A stretch of DNA of 64,000 bases from CAZVGZ01 sp964627605 (GCA_964627605.1 CAZVGZ010000010.1:1-64000), one strand, 5' to 3'; numbered from the stretch's first letter, positions 7,735 through 17,885 are shown. Program-made: numbers and translations. Notes: generated by a model from the letters alone, not told the origin.

Positions 7735-10725
7735 CTAACCGTTCGCGCTGGACTGGTCCTGGCCCTCTTCAACCTCGCCGCTATCAGCCTGATCTGGCTG
7801 TTCGATAGGCGATGTTTCGGGTTGGCCCGTGTCGGATTCAACAGCATCCTGCGAACGCGGGGCCGAAGGTGACGGTTCCACAGTTTCAGCCTGATCGCTC
7901 TCAGCCGTCGGAGCCGAAGGCGGCACCACAGGTTCCGAATCTGATTCCGCGCTGGGGGCCGATGGCACATTTTGAACTTTTGCTCTCCGACCGAAACTGG
8001 TCGGTGCTGGAGTGTTTGCAGCCTCCTCGGTTGGCTCGTTGTCTTGGACAACGTCCGCCGACGGTTGTTCTGGAACCGCGGTTTCGGTCCTACCTCGACG
8101 GCCAAACGATGTAGGAGTCTTCACAACAGCGTCATCCTCATCGCCAGAGCTCTCAGGCGCATGGGTCGCAGCATCCGGCAGGTCAGCTCGCGACGTCGCC
8201 GGTCTGCGCCCAAATGCCGGTTTTTGTGGCTCAGTCGGCGCGATCTCCTGCGGAGCAGCAGCAGGTTCACTCTGCGTCGGTCGCTCGACTGGAGTTTCCG
8301 GTACGCTTGAAGCCGCTGCTAGTGGTTCGCTCGCAATAAGGGCGGCAGGTTGATCAGCCGCCTCGGCAGTAGTTGGAGTCGGCTGTTCCGTCGTCGTCTC
8401 AGCAGAGCTCTTGCTCTGTGTCGAACGCGATCTGCGTCTGCGTCGCCGCTTGGTGGAGACTGATTCGTCAGGCCCCTGTCTCGGCTGATCAGTAGTTTCG
8501 GTCTTGTCTTCTGTGGCGTCAGATACAGCAGGCGGTGGCGTCGGTTTTTTGTCCGTGCGTTCCGAACCTCCACCCTGACCTCGACCTCTTCTCCTAGCGG
8601 GACGCTCAGAGCTTTCAGCGCTGCCGCTTCGAGAGCGATCGCGCCCTCGCCCACGGGCACTCCGTGAGGGTTTTTCATCCAGTTTGGCGCCAGCAATCAA
8701 CCGGTCGATCTGGCCTTTGTCCAGCACCTCTCTCTCAAGGAGAGCCTCGGCGAGGCGGTCCAGTGTCTGTCGATGCTCTCTGATGATCTTGACGGCGTTG
8801 TCCACCGCCTCCTCAATAAGCCCTCTAATCTCGTCATCAATAAGGTGCGCGGTTTCCTCGCTGTGCTCGTTCGACTGAACGATCTCACGGCCCAGGAATA
8901 CCTCGCCGCCAGATTTGCCAACGGTTACCGGCCCGACAAGGTCGCTCATCCCCCACTCACACACCATCCGCCGCGCCAGACTCGTGGCCACTTCAATGTC
9001 GTTTTGGGCTCCGTTGGTGATCTCATTAAAAACCACCTGCTCGGCGGCGCGCCCACCCAAAGTCTTGACAAGGATTTCCAAGCACCTGGTCCTGGTGGTA
9101 AGGCGTCGCTCGTCATCTGGCAGGAAGAACGTCGCGCCTAACGCCTGACCTCTGGGTACGATCGTTATTTTGTGAATCGGGTCGGCCCCAGGGGTGTGTA
9201 TCGCAGTCAGCGCATGTCCCACCTCATGGTATGCTGTAACACGTTTGTCCTCTGGGGACATCACCACACTTCGCCGCTCGGTGCCCAACATCACCTTGTC
9301 TTTAGCGTCCTCAAATTCGGCTTGAGAAACCGATTGTCGGTTTCGTCTTGCAGCCAGAAGGCACCCTTCGTTTACAAGGTTGCGAAGGTCTGCCCCTGAG
9401 AGGCCTGGTGTACCTTTGGCAAGGTCTTCTAGGTCCACACTATCAGCCAACGATACTTCGCGCGTGTGAATTCGCAAGATGCCTTGACGGCCTTTGACAT
9501 CGGGAAGGTCCACAACAACCAGCCGGTCGAACCTGCCGGGCCTAAGGAGCGCCGGGTCGAGGACATCGGGCCTGTTGGTCGCCGCAATCAAAATCACGCC
9601 GTCGTTGGACTCAAACCCGTCCATCTCCACCAGCAACTGATTGAGCGTCTGCTCGCGCTCGTCGTGACCTCCACCGAGCCCTGCTCCACGATAACGACCC
9701 ACAGCGTCGATCTCATCTACGAATAAGATGCACGGCGCGTGTGACTTACCGGTCCCAAACAGATCGCGTACGCGGGAAGCGCCTACACCGACGAACATCT
9801 CCACAAAGTCCGAGCCGCTCATACTGAAAAACGGCACGTCGGCCTCGCCTGCTACAGCTTTGGCCATGTAGGTCTTGCCGGTACCTGGAGGTCCGACCAT
9901 CAGGACGCCTTTGGGAATCTTGCCACCCAGCCTCTGGTACTTGCCAGGGTCTTGGAGAAACTCAACGATCTCCTGAAGCTCCTGTTTGGCCTCCTCAGCT
10001 CCTGCGACCTCTTCGAAAGTGATTTTGGATTTGTCTTCAGGAACCTGTCGTGCTGTCGATTTTCCGAATGAGAGTATCCCTTTCTGTCCTCCCTGCATCT
10101 GGCGAACGAAGAACAGTGCCAGGAAAATCAGAATGAGCAGCGGTAGCCAGTTGATCGCAAAAGTCTGCCACAGACCCGACGACTGGCGGAACGCAACCTC
10201 CCCAACGTCATACTCTGTGGTCCACTCAGCGACCATAGTGTGGTCTATTTGAATGTCACCCAGACTGACCCGGATTCTCTGGGTACTCTCACCGCCAACA
10301 ACGGTCGGAGACTTTAGCAGCGCCACTAAAACCTGCCGCCCCACCTCGACTCTCTGCACGTTTCTCTGCCCTAACTGCTCTGAGTAGAACCGGCTGTAGG
10401 AGAGGTCGCGTTCTGAGGCGTCGGCTCCCTTTCGCCAGTTGGCGACGACTACCAACAGAAGAATGATGAGAAGCCAGACAGACGTCTGCCTCATCCGTTT
10501 CCATCGTCGGGGGTCGCCTCCGCGAGGCTGTCCTGATGGGGTCACCGCAGGTTTCTTGGCTGGCCTGCGCTCGCGTTCAACCGGTAGACGGGGTCGTCTG
10601 CTGCTCTCCCTGCTCTCAGACTTTGGTTCCGGTCTTCTTGAGCGTGGTCGGTCGTTTTTCTGCGCGTCTTCACTCGGTCTACGTGGCCTGCGTCGTCGCT
10701 TGCCGCCCTCTTCTCCAGCTGTCAA
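7735..10725 (-). CDS. ftsH: ATP-dependent zinc metalloprotease FtsH with long tails
   Basis: Membrane AAA+ protease that removes damaged and regulatory membrane proteins. Order in the 996 residues: a basic, proline-rich cytoplasmic extension (1-80), helix 1 (82-97), a periplasmic domain, helix 2 (190-208), the AAA core with Walker A GPPGTGKT at 278-285, Walker B ILFVDEID and SRH around 381-400, then the zinc site HEVGH at 500-504. The core ends near 690, after which about 305 residues of acidic, proline- and alanine-rich sequence carry three FGRR motifs (F at 838, 874 and 911). Typical FtsH is about 620-700 residues. The TTG start overlaps the hpt stop (TTGA) and has GGAG eight bases upstream. 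Confidence 0.95.
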   Translation of the reverse strand: MTAGEEGGKRRRRPRRPSEDAQKNDRPRSRRPEPKSESRESSRRPRLPVERERRPAKKPAVTPSGQPRGGDPRRWKRMRQTSVWLLIILLLVVVANWRKGADASERDLSYSRFYSEQLGQRNVQRVEVGRQVLVALLKSPTVVGGESTQRIRVSLGDIQIDHTMVAEWTTEYDVGEVAFRQSSGLWQTFAINWLPLLILIFLALFFVRQMQGGQKGILSFGKSTARQVPEDKSKITFEEVAGAEEAKQELQEIVEFLQDPGKYQRLGGKIPKGVLMVGPPGTGKTYMAKAVAGEADVPFFSMSGSDFVEMFVGVGASRVRDLFGTGKSHAPCILFVDEIDAVGRYRGAGLGGGHDEREQTLNQLLVEMDGFESNDGVILIAATNRPDVLDPALLRPGRFDRLVVVDLPDVKGRQGILRIHTREVSLADSVDLEDLAKGTPGLSGADLRNLVNEGCLLAARRNRQSVSQAEFEDAKDKVMLGTERRSVVMSPEDKRVTAYHEVGHALTAIHTPGADPIHKITIVPRGQALGATFFLPDDERRLTTRTRCLEILVKTLGGRAAEQVVFNEITNGAQNDIEVATSLARRMVCEWGMSDLVGPVTVGKSGGEVFLGREIVQSNEHSEETAHLIDDEIRGLIEEAVDNAVKIIREHRQTLDRLAEALLEREVLDKGQIDRLIAGAKLDEKPSRSARGRGRDRSRSGSAESSERPARRRGRGQGGGSERTDKKPTPPPAVSDATEDKTETTDQPRQGPDESVSTKRRRRRRSRSTQSKSSAETTTEQPTPTTAEAADQPAALIASEPLAAASSVPETPVERPTQSEPAAAPQEIAPTEPQKPAFGRRPATSRADLPDAATHAPESSGDEDDAVVKTPTSFGRRGRTETAVPEQPSADVVQDNEPTEEAANTPAPTSFGRRAKVQNVPSAPSAESDSEPVVPPSAPTAESDQAETVEPSPSAPRSQDAVESDTGQPETSPIEQPDQADSGEVEEGQDQSSANG

Positions 10726-11264
10726 ATCTCATTCTCCATAAGCCCTACATAGGGTAGATTGCGCCACCTGCCTGCATCGTCCAGTCCGTAGCCGACTACA
10801 AAGCGGTTGTCGATGTCGAACCCAACGTAGTCAGGCTGCATCACGCGTGTCGGTTTGGCCAGGAGCACGGCGGTTTTTACCCACTCGGCGCCCTTCAATT
10901 TCAGCTCTTCATGCACACGCGCCAGCGTGTGCCCGGTATCCAAAATATCCTCCACCACAAGTACCCGCCGTCCAGCCAAGGATCTCGGGAGCAAGGCCGA
11001 AAGCTCGATCTCTCCTGAGGATTCACGTTTCGAGCCATAGCTCGAAGCCCTGACGAACTCCAGTTCGACATCCGTTCCAGCCATGGCCCGCATCAGATCG
11101 ACGCAGAAAAACACTGCGCCAGTCAACACCGCCACAACAAGCAACGGGCTATCCCCGACAGCGTCCTCAGCTATTCGGCGTCCTAGAACAGACACCCGCA
11201 AAGCGATCCGTTCGGCGGATATAAGCACCGGCGGATATGGTGGCTCGCTACACACTGCTGACAA
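10722..11264 (-). CDS. hpt: Hypoxanthine phosphoribosyltransferase
   Basis: Salvages hypoxanthine or guanine with PRPP to IMP or GMP. The 180 residues contain the PRPP-binding motif VLVVEDILDTGHTL, preceded by VAVLTGAVFFCVDLMRA and the flexible-loop region SYGSKRESSG; all are family hallmarks. TTG start, 17 bases inside the end of tilS; the stop overlaps the ftsH start by four bases. The tilS-hpt-ftsH order is conserved in many bacteria and supports a single transcript. Confidence 0.94.
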   Translation of the reverse strand: MSAVCSEPPYPPVLISAERIALRVSVLGRRIAEDAVGDSPLLVVAVLTGAVFFCVDLMRAMAGTDVELEFVRASSYGSKRESSGEIELSALLPRSLAGRRVLVVEDILDTGHTLARVHEELKLKGAEWVKTAVLLAKPTRVMQPDYVGFDIDNRFVVGYGLDDAGRWRNLPYVGLMENEI

Positions 11265-12729
11265 CTATACCGCGACGGGTTTTGTCGGTAACTTTGACCC
11301 GTTCGGCCTCCCCAAGCCCGAAAATCAGCACAATTCCGTCGCTGTCACTAACTATCGGCGTCCAAAGCCTCTCTAACCGCGACACTCCGGCGTCGCTCAA
11401 CAGGCGAGCCACAGATTTCGTCGCCGATCTGTCTGCCAAGAGCACTTTATCACCGGCGTTCCATGGGCAGACGCTGAGCGGTCCGTTCACCCTGTCTGCG
11501 TCGATTACAGACATCCCCGGCCACTGCGACTCACTGAGGCTCAAAATGTCTGAAGGTTCAACGGTTCGTGCCAGTATCCGTCGCCACCACACCTCTAGGG
11601 GTGTGCCCGTCACCAGGCTGCCGCCCTCAATCGGTGGCGGCGCATGGTCGAGCGTCACCATCCAGCGGGTGCGACTAAGTTGGGCGCGAAATCGACCGCG
11701 TCCGACGCAGTATTCCGCCGATTCCAACGATCGGGTCATTCTGGCGGTTTCCCGATAGGTAAGCGGCTGTTCATCCCCACCGGCAAGATGTCGCCAAGCA
11801 CGGCGGACAGTTCGCTGCCGTGTCCCCAAAGGGTACCGAATCAGTACCTTCGCATCAAGGACAACTCTAAACTGATCCAAACCTTGGCAACACTTTTTCC
11901 AGACCCGAGACGCCTCATGCTCGATGACACTATCGGTTTCATTTGCCTGAACCGCCAGTGTGCTGAGAGCTTCTACAACTTTGGGGTTCTCTTCAGCCAA
12001 CAACGGAAGCCATCGTGTTCGCACCCGGTTTCTCAGATAGGTCTCATCGGCGTTTGTAAGATCCTCTCTCCAGGGCACCCCCATCCGCTTCAGATAGTCC
12101 TGAAGCTCATGGCGGCGCGATCCTAGCAGAGGACGGATATATGGTCCGCGCACCATGGGAATTGCCGAGAGTCCACCGATCCCAGTCCCCCTCACCGCCC
12201 TCATCAGCACCGTCTCGGCCTGGTCGTCCATATGGTGTCCCGTCACGATTACACAGTCGCCTATCTCGTCAGCCGTCCGCTCCAGAAAAGCCATTCGCGC
12301 TTCCCGTCCAGCCTCCTCGATGGAGAATTTATGTTTCTGCGCCCGAGCTGGGACGTCGACCACATCGACGTAGAGTGGAACCTTAATTCTGTCGCACAGC
12401 TCTCTGACAAACTCCACATCTCTCTCAGCTTCGATGGGCCTGATACGGTGGTTGAGGTGTGCTGCAGCCACCCTTATCGGCTTTGCAGTCACCAGAGACC
12501 AGATCAGATGAAGCAGCGCGACGGAATCACCGCCGCCGGAAAGAGCGACTAGAACTGTGGTGCCTGGCGAAACGATCCCGCTTTCCACCAGCGCGCTGCC
12601 CACGCGTTCAACAAGCAGGTCGCCCTTTGGAGAGGGTTCTATCGCTTCTGGTAAGGTCCAGGTCATCGCATCCATCTTGAGCGGTGGTGGAGTTGGGTGG
12701 GAGTCAGCGGGCACTTGGTTTCGCCGCAC
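11248..12729 (-). CDS. tilS: tRNA(Ile)-lysidine synthetase
   Basis: N-type ATP pyrophosphatase that converts C34 of tRNA-Ile(CAU) to lysidine, so the tRNA reads AUA. The PP-loop is VALSGGGDSVALL, with SGGGDS at 64-69; VTGHHMDDQAETVLMR and RPLLG follow, as in TilS. At 493 residues it includes the C-terminal TilS domains. The first in-frame start is a GTG, giving a proline-rich leader; the ATGs near residues 19 and 22 are plausible true starts. It begins 25 bases after the stop of the FG-GAP lipoprotein and overlaps hpt. Confidence 0.93.
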   Translation of the reverse strand: MRRNQVPADSHPTPPPLKMDAMTWTLPEAIEPSPKGDLLVERVGSALVESGIVSPGTTVLVALSGGGDSVALLHLIWSLVTAKPIRVAAAHLNHRIRPIEAERDVEFVRELCDRIKVPLYVDVVDVPARAQKHKFSIEEAGREARMAFLERTADEIGDCVIVTGHHMDDQAETVLMRAVRGTGIGGLSAIPMVRGPYIRPLLGSRRHELQDYLKRMGVPWREDLTNADETYLRNRVRTRWLPLLAEENPKVVEALSTLAVQANETDSVIEHEASRVWKKCCQGLDQFRVVLDAKVLIRYPLGTRQRTVRRAWRHLAGGDEQPLTYRETARMTRSLESAEYCVGRGRFRAQLSRTRWMVTLDHAPPPIEGGSLVTGTPLEVWWRRILARTVEPSDILSLSESQWPGMSVIDADRVNGPLSVCPWNAGDKVLLADRSATKSVARLLSDAGVSRLERLWTPIVSDSDGIVLIFGLGEAERVKVTDKTRRGIVVSSV

Positions 12730-12754
12730 GTTCGCCGATCAACGCCGCATGGAG

Positions 12755-15133
12755 CTATTCGACAACACTTCCAGTGAGGTTTCTAAGGAATGTCACGGTA
12801 TTGTCGCCTGAGTTTACAACCGCAAGATCGATGTCCCCATCGCTGTCAAAATCGGCACCGATCAGTTGCCTCGGATAGCGGCCAACTTTGTAGTAGACCT
12901 CTGGCGTAAGCACCCCTGCTCCATCGTTCAACAACACAGAGACATCCTCAGCAACAGTGTTGACCGCCGCAACATCCAACCATCCGTCGCCGTTGAAGTC
13001 CCCGACGAACAGATCGGCCAAACCCGATCCCACCGGCTGGGGCGGGTCTTCAGGCAGATTGGCAAAACCTCCACTGCCATCACCCAGAAGGACAGCCACC
13101 GAATCACGGTTTGTCATCACCAGGTCCAGGTTGCCATCGCGGTTTATATCGCCGGTCTTAAGCGCTACCTGGCCTATATGTGCATGCGCCACCACAGAAG
13201 ACTCGAACGCTCCAGAGACCGACGTATAAAGTCTAATATCGCCGCTCGTGTCGGCTATTATCACGCCAGGCGAACCTGAGAAATCTCCACCGACCACCGA
13301 AACCGCCCCACCATCATCGAACCCAATACCAGGGGCGAACGACACCTCAGTTTCTGAACTCACCAGGAACTGCCAAACGTGGGGCCTCGTCAGTGAAAAC
13401 GATTCTGCGGACGCCCCAACGTCTTGCGAGGTCAGCAGCGGTTCAACCGTCACGGCCACCATCTCGCCTGCTGCAAACCGATCATCGACAATAATCTTCG
13501 CCACCAGCCCATCAGAGTTGTCTGGCAGCACATCGACAACCTGGTGGAAGCCGGTCTGAGACCCCACAATCTGTATCGCGTCGGCATCTGCTGTTGATAG
13601 TCGCATAGCTGTGTTGAACCAGGCTCTTAGCACAGGTGTCTGGACCCCGCCAACATCCTCATCTGTCGTTGCTGTCGATGCGTGCGATGGCGACGTGGAC
13701 ACGACTTTGGGGCCTTCGGCGTAAAACTCCATCTCATGCCCGCCAAACGTCGGCGCGCCTAGCGAGTCGGCTATCACCGAAGTCAATACCACTTTTATCA
13801 GCTCGTAAGGGTCGTACCACCCTTGAGTCTGCCAGCTAACCGTACGACTGTCCTCGACCTCGAACCCTGATATCTGTATACCGCTGCCGTCCTGTCGCTC
13901 GACGACTGCTGCGCTCGTTGTCACCGAACCTGGATCGATCCCCCAGTTGAACCGGACCCGAACAGGTGCATTCACAGCCACATCCCGCGTCTCTGCGCCT
14001 GATGTCGGGGTTGCTGGCGACGACGCGAAAACTTTGAGCCCCTCGGTCCCGAACGACCACCCAGTTCCAACGTCTAGGGTGTCCTTGCTCGTGGACCTCA
14101 ACGGTCTGTGCTCAGGGAGCTCCACATCGAAGCTTACGTTTATAGAGTCATGAGGTGCAAATCCGCCCTTGGGCGTGACGATGAGCGCCGTTTTGAGACT
14201 GCTACCGCTTCCAGAAGACCGTTTTGTGACGCTAATATCGTAGAGGACACCACGTCTTCCTCTGACGTGGATATAGTTGCTGTCCGTCGCCGCAGTCACC
14301 TCAGGCGTCTTGTTGAACGTCAACTCAATAGAAGCATCAAGTGCGACATCCGCCGATCCATCTTCCGGCACCATCGCCACAGCAGAAAAACCGCCTGACT
14401 GGGCAGGCCTTGTGGGACGCTTGAGAACTGTGGACCTGGAGGAATCGGTACTCACCACCACCAACGCCATCTGACCTGAGTTATCAATCTGCCCCACGAA
14501 GAGATCGCGGGCACCGTGTCCTACGCCTATCGCCCTGTCTGGAGCGCCTGGCCCATCGAACGGCACAGCTATCCACAGCGCCGAATCAGGCGGGGAAGAC
14601 GTGTATACCAACGTGGTATCTGGTACTGTAGGAGCGAAGTGTGGAACTCCCCCGATGCCCTGAGTATTCAGAAAAACCATAAGGGTATCAGAGAGAGCGA
14701 ACCGACTTGAGTCCATCAGCGTGACGATCAGGTCTGGCCAGGTGTCGCTGTTAATATCGACTACCTCGATAGCTCTGGGATGTATCCGCCCCGACAACCC
14801 GAATGTCGTGTCGCCATCAAACTGGGTACATAGATCACAGAGCAGCCCGTCAACCCCACGATTGTAGAGCAGCGAAATGGTTCCATCGCCAAAATTGGCG
14901 GTAGCGACATCGGCGGACCCATCTTTGTCGAAATCTGCACTGACCAGCGCCCAAGGTCGCTCTCCGACTCCCAGACTTCCAGCCACGGCGAACCCGTCGC
15001 CAGCAATTCGGGCGCGAGCGGTCTTGTAGAAGCTGAGCGGGTCGTCTGTACCGCAGCCGTAGCACAAGATCACGACAGCCATCAACGCGCAGAGTCGCTG
15101 AGCATTGCCGAACCTATGGAGTGTTCCTCTCAT
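12755..15133 (-). CDS. FG-GAP/Big_5 repeat surface lipoprotein
   Basis: Large exported protein (792 residues) with a hydrophobic leader ending VVILCYGCG, a near-lipobox, so probably a lipoprotein. Calcium-type FG-GAP/VCBS repeats (for example VSADFDKDGSADVATANFG and VGDFNGDGWLDVAAVN) stand at both the N-terminal and C-terminal ends. Between them are three to four Ig-like Big_5 segments, starting at phrases such as VPEDGSADVALDASIELTF and TSGAETRDVAVNAPVRVRF. Such proteins usually act as adhesins or surface scaffolds; no enzyme motif is seen. It lies immediately upstream of tilS on the same strand, probably by neighbourhood rather than function. ATG start with AGGG just upstream. Confidence 0.85.
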   Translation of the reverse strand: MRGTLHRFGNAQRLCALMAVVILCYGCGTDDPLSFYKTARARIAGDGFAVAGSLGVGERPWALVSADFDKDGSADVATANFGDGTISLLYNRGVDGLLCDLCTQFDGDTTFGLSGRIHPRAIEVVDINSDTWPDLIVTLMDSSRFALSDTLMVFLNTQGIGGVPHFAPTVPDTTLVYTSSPPDSALWIAVPFDGPGAPDRAIGVGHGARDLFVGQIDNSGQMALVVVSTDSSRSTVLKRPTRPAQSGGFSAVAMVPEDGSADVALDASIELTFNKTPEVTAATDSNYIHVRGRRGVLYDISVTKRSSGSGSSLKTALIVTPKGGFAPHDSINVSFDVELPEHRPLRSTSKDTLDVGTGWSFGTEGLKVFASSPATPTSGAETRDVAVNAPVRVRFNWGIDPGSVTTSAAVVERQDGSGIQISGFEVEDSRTVSWQTQGWYDPYELIKVVLTSVIADSLGAPTFGGHEMEFYAEGPKVVSTSPSHASTATTDEDVGGVQTPVLRAWFNTAMRLSTADADAIQIVGSQTGFHQVVDVLPDNSDGLVAKIIVDDRFAAGEMVAVTVEPLLTSQDVGASAESFSLTRPHVWQFLVSSETEVSFAPGIGFDDGGAVSVVGGDFSGSPGVIIADTSGDIRLYTSVSGAFESSVVAHAHIGQVALKTGDINRDGNLDLVMTNRDSVAVLLGDGSGGFANLPEDPPQPVGSGLADLFVGDFNGDGWLDVAAVNTVAEDVSVLLNDGAGVLTPEVYYKVGRYPRQLIGADFDSDGDIDLAVVNSGDNTVTFLRNLTGSVVE

Positions 15134-15195
15134 ACCCTATCGTATGCCGATTGTGTAGGTGTGGTCAAATCGTGGCATCGCTACTAACGAGCCAG

Positions 15196-15382
15196 CTAGT
15201 CATCAAGAATTCGCCTGTGAATCGGTACCAGATCCAGATCGTCGAACTCGTTCGGCGAAAAAAGCCCCATTCCCTGCCCTTCCAACAGCGTCAACTGCTC
15301 TATCTCCACGTCCATCTCTGTGCTGGAGCAGGTACTGTCCATCCTTTTCTATGATCGCCATCACCACATCGAACATCGGCAC
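15196..15382 (-). pseudogene. Nudix hydrolase remnant lacking the Nudix box
   Basis: Nine bases after trkA, a GTG opens a frame reading VPMFDVVMAIIEKDGQYLLQ and then HRD, the standard first strand of a Nudix domain. The same short stretch then continues, in a different frame, as DVEIEQLTLLEGQGMGLFS and FDDLDLVPIHRRILDD, the standard Nudix C-terminus, ending in TAG. The 80 or so residues normally between, including the catalytic GX5EX7REUXEEXGU box, are missing and the two halves are out of frame. The product cannot be an active Nudix enzyme. Assignment rests on pattern recognition of both ends. Confidence 0.75.
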
Positions 15383-15391
15383 ATAACTTCT

Positions 15392-16735
15392 TTAAGAAAA
15401 GAGCGAATCTACTTTCATAATCGCGTCAGGCAGCGCAAAAATGACCACCTGATCGCCTTCGCATATCACTGCGTCACCCGTAGCGACTACAAGCTCACCG
15501 TCGCGGATGATGGCGGTCAGAATCGAGTCCTTGGGCATCCCGGCGTCACGCACCGACTTACCAGCGACGCGGCTGTCGGCGGTTACCTCCACCTCAATCA
15601 CCTCCGCATCAATCCCTGAGAGGTGGGCAAGCGACATAATTTTGCCGCCTCGTACGAATTTCCGCACAGTATTTACCACCGACTGCTGCGGACTTATTGC
15701 TGCGTCGATCCCCACCAGCGACATGAATGCATGATAGTGCGATCGGGTGAGCAGCGTGATCGTCTTCGGCGCGCCAGCCTGCTTGGCAATAAGGCACGCC
15801 ATGATGTTGTCCTCCTGGTCGCTGGTGGTTGCGACCACCGCGTCCATCTCATGAACGCTCTCAGCTTGAAGCAGGTCCAGATCGGTGGCGTTGCCGTGGA
15901 GGATCAGAGTGTATGGGAGTCGTTCAGCGGCGATAAGCGCCCTCTCCTCATCTTTTTCGATCAGCTTGGTCTGCACACCCGCCGCCGCGAGTTTTCGCGC
16001 TACCGTCCGACCGATACGGCTATATCCCAAAATCATCACCCTTTTGAGGGTCTGATCGTGCCGCCCAGCAAGCGCAATAATCGAAGGCACATCTTCGGCT
16101 GCCGCTACGAAAAACACCTGGTCGCGGGGTTGGCATTCGAACTCGCCAGTGGGCATTGTCGTAGTGTCTTCCCGCATCACCGCCACCATTCTAAACGTCA
16201 GTTGTGGCCACAGCTTGGCAACATCCGCCAGCTTTCGTCCAGCCAGCAGCGCGTGCTCCTCGACGCGACATCCCACAAGCTGCACTTTTCCATCGGCCAC
16301 ATCCACCACTTCAGTGGCCGCAGCTCGTTTGAGAATCCGAACTATCTCCTCGGAGGCGGCATCCTCGGGGTGGATCATCAGATCAATCCCCAGATCGCTC
16401 GCCGACAGCCCAGCTTTGTCCTGGGTATACTCGGTGTTGCGCACTCGGGCTATTATGACCGGCACGCCAAACTTATGGGCGAACATCGATGCAACGAGAT
16501 TGATCTCATCCACCGTGGTAGCCGCTATCGCCATGTCGGTATCACGGACACCGGCGCTCTCCAGCCCTCGCGCGCTCGCCCCGTTTCCACTAACGACCAG
16601 CACATCCAGCGATTCGTTTAGCTGCTGTACGATCTCAGGATTACGCTCAATCACCACGATCTCGTGGCCATCTGAAGACAGGTGTTGAGCCAACGAGAAA
16701 CCGACCTCTCCTGCGCCGATGATTATTATCTTCAT
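15392..16735 (-). CDS. trkA: Trk potassium uptake regulator TrkA
   Basis: Cytoplasmic gating subunit of the Trk/Ktr potassium channel. The 447 residues form two tandem units, each an RCK_N Rossmann fold (MKIIIIGAGEVGFSLAQHL at the N-terminus, VMILGYSRIGRTVARKL near 233) followed by an RCK_C domain. Residues for NAD(H)/ATP binding (GxGxxG-like, then an acidic residue after the second strand, VVIERN) are present. No trkH partner is in the window. RCK_C domains bind cyclic di-AMP in several phyla, of note with cdaA nearby. ATG start. Confidence 0.95.
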   Translation of the reverse strand: MKIIIIGAGEVGFSLAQHLSSDGHEIVVIERNPEIVQQLNESLDVLVVSGNGASARGLESAGVRDTDMAIAATTVDEINLVASMFAHKFGVPVIIARVRNTEYTQDKAGLSASDLGIDLMIHPEDAASEEIVRILKRAAATEVVDVADGKVQLVGCRVEEHALLAGRKLADVAKLWPQLTFRMVAVMREDTTTMPTGEFECQPRDQVFFVAAAEDVPSIIALAGRHDQTLKRVMILGYSRIGRTVARKLAAAGVQTKLIEKDEERALIAAERLPYTLILHGNATDLDLLQAESVHEMDAVVATTSDQEDNIMACLIAKQAGAPKTITLLTRSHYHAFMSLVGIDAAISPQQSVVNTVRKFVRGGKIMSLAHLSGIDAEVIEVEVTADSRVAGKSVRDAGMPKDSILTAIIRDGELVVATGDAVICEGDQVVIFALPDAIMKVDSLFS

Positions 16736-16778
16736 AGCCGCACTCGCTTGGTGAGGTTCGCCATGTCGCCCTCTACGT

Positions 16779-17810
16779 TCATTTTACCAATTTTCTAAAA
16801 ACTTCGATAGCTCTGTCAATATCGTCTTCATCCACAGCAAGACTGGTCACCGCACGAATCCGATTAGGCCGTTCATCAAGAAGCAGCACACCGTGTTCAG
16901 CCAGACGCTCAACGAACCTGTCGGCAGGACAGTGTCGTTCATCCAGGCCGATAAATATCAGGTTGGTGTCCGCCTCATCGGGATCAACATTGAAACCAGG
17001 CAGCCCGTGCAGACCCTCAGCCAGTTTGCGGGCATTCTTGTGATCGTCAACCAGCCGCTCGCGGTGGTTTTTTAGCGCAAACAACGCGCCAGCCGCCAAA
17101 ATTCCCACCTGCCTCATTCCACCGCCGAACACTTTTCGCCGCTGATGGGCCCTGGCTATGTCATCATGCGTGCCAGCGAGTACCGACCCAATCGGCGCAC
17201 CAAGCCCCTTGGAAAAGCAGACGCTCAGTGTGTCTACATGCTGAGCGTAGTCCGTAGGTTTCAGCCCTGTGGCTGCACAGGCGTTCCAAAGCCGCGCACC
17301 ATCAAGATGAAGCCTCAGCCCGCGATCCCTGCACATCTCGCTGATAGCTTTGACACTCTCCAGCGGATATATCGAACCGCCGCCCCTGTTGTGTGTGTTT
17401 TCGATGCATACCAACGAGGTCTGCGGGAGGTGGTCGTCTTTGGCTCTGATCACGTCCACTATAGACTCAACATCCAGAATTCCCCGCTCCGCTGTGATTG
17501 GATGCAGTTGCACCCGCGAGAGGAACGCAGGGCCACCGCTCTCATAGTTGAAGATGTGGCTGTTGTACTCAACTACCACCTCGGTGCCTTCGGTGGTACT
17601 GATGTTGATGGCGATCTGGTTGCTCATCGTCCCCGACGGCACGAACAGAGCCGCCTCTTTACCCACTAGCTCAGCCACCCATTCCTGCAACAGGTTTACT
17701 GTAGGGTCGTCACTGAACACATCGTCGCCGACCTCGGCGTTGGCGATGGCCTCCCTCATCTCTGGTGTTGGCTTGGTGATTGTATCGCTTCTCAAATCGA
17801 CCGGATTCAT
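16779..17810 (-). CDS. Low-specificity L-threonine aldolase (GntG family)
   Basis: PLP enzyme splitting threonine or allo-threonine to glycine and acetaldehyde. The protein starts VDLRSDTITKPTPEMR, a very conserved opening of the family. It has the PLP-ring region VPSGTMSNQIAI, the aspartate block LHLDGARLWNA, and the Schiff-base lysine in VCFSKGLGAPIGSV. I start it at the ATG at 17810 (343 residues, normal length); upstream in-frame codons have no conservation. It lies downstream of the nucleotidyltransferase gene with 75 bases between. Confidence 0.94.
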   Translation of the reverse strand: MNPVDLRSDTITKPTPEMREAIANAEVGDDVFSDDPTVNLLQEWVAELVGKEAALFVPSGTMSNQIAINISTTEGTEVVVEYNSHIFNYESGGPAFLSRVQLHPITAERGILDVESIVDVIRAKDDHLPQTSLVCIENTHNRGGGSIYPLESVKAISEMCRDRGLRLHLDGARLWNACAATGLKPTDYAQHVDTLSVCFSKGLGAPIGSVLAGTHDDIARAHQRRKVFGGGMRQVGILAAGALFALKNHRERLVDDHKNARKLAEGLHGLPGFNVDPDEADTNLIFIGLDERHCPADRFVERLAEHGVLLLDERPNRIRAVTSLAVDEDDIDRAIEVFRKLVK

Positions 17811-17885
17811 ATTCGTCTCGCCCAATCGTAAACGCTTGAAAGGCAACAGCCCCAAAATCTACAGTTTCTATCAACTACCAGCACT

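Noticed and set aside
7812..8696. Several frames antisense to or overlapping the ftsH tail
   Set aside because: Low-complexity repeats in the FtsH tail open all frames; none has a domain.
15623..16621. 332-codon open frame on the plus strand
   Set aside because: Lies antisense to the intact trkA gene; no known domain or ribosome site. A GC-driven shadow frame.
17145..17669. 174-codon plus-strand frame opposite the threonine aldolase
   Set aside because: Antisense shadow of a clearly conserved enzyme.
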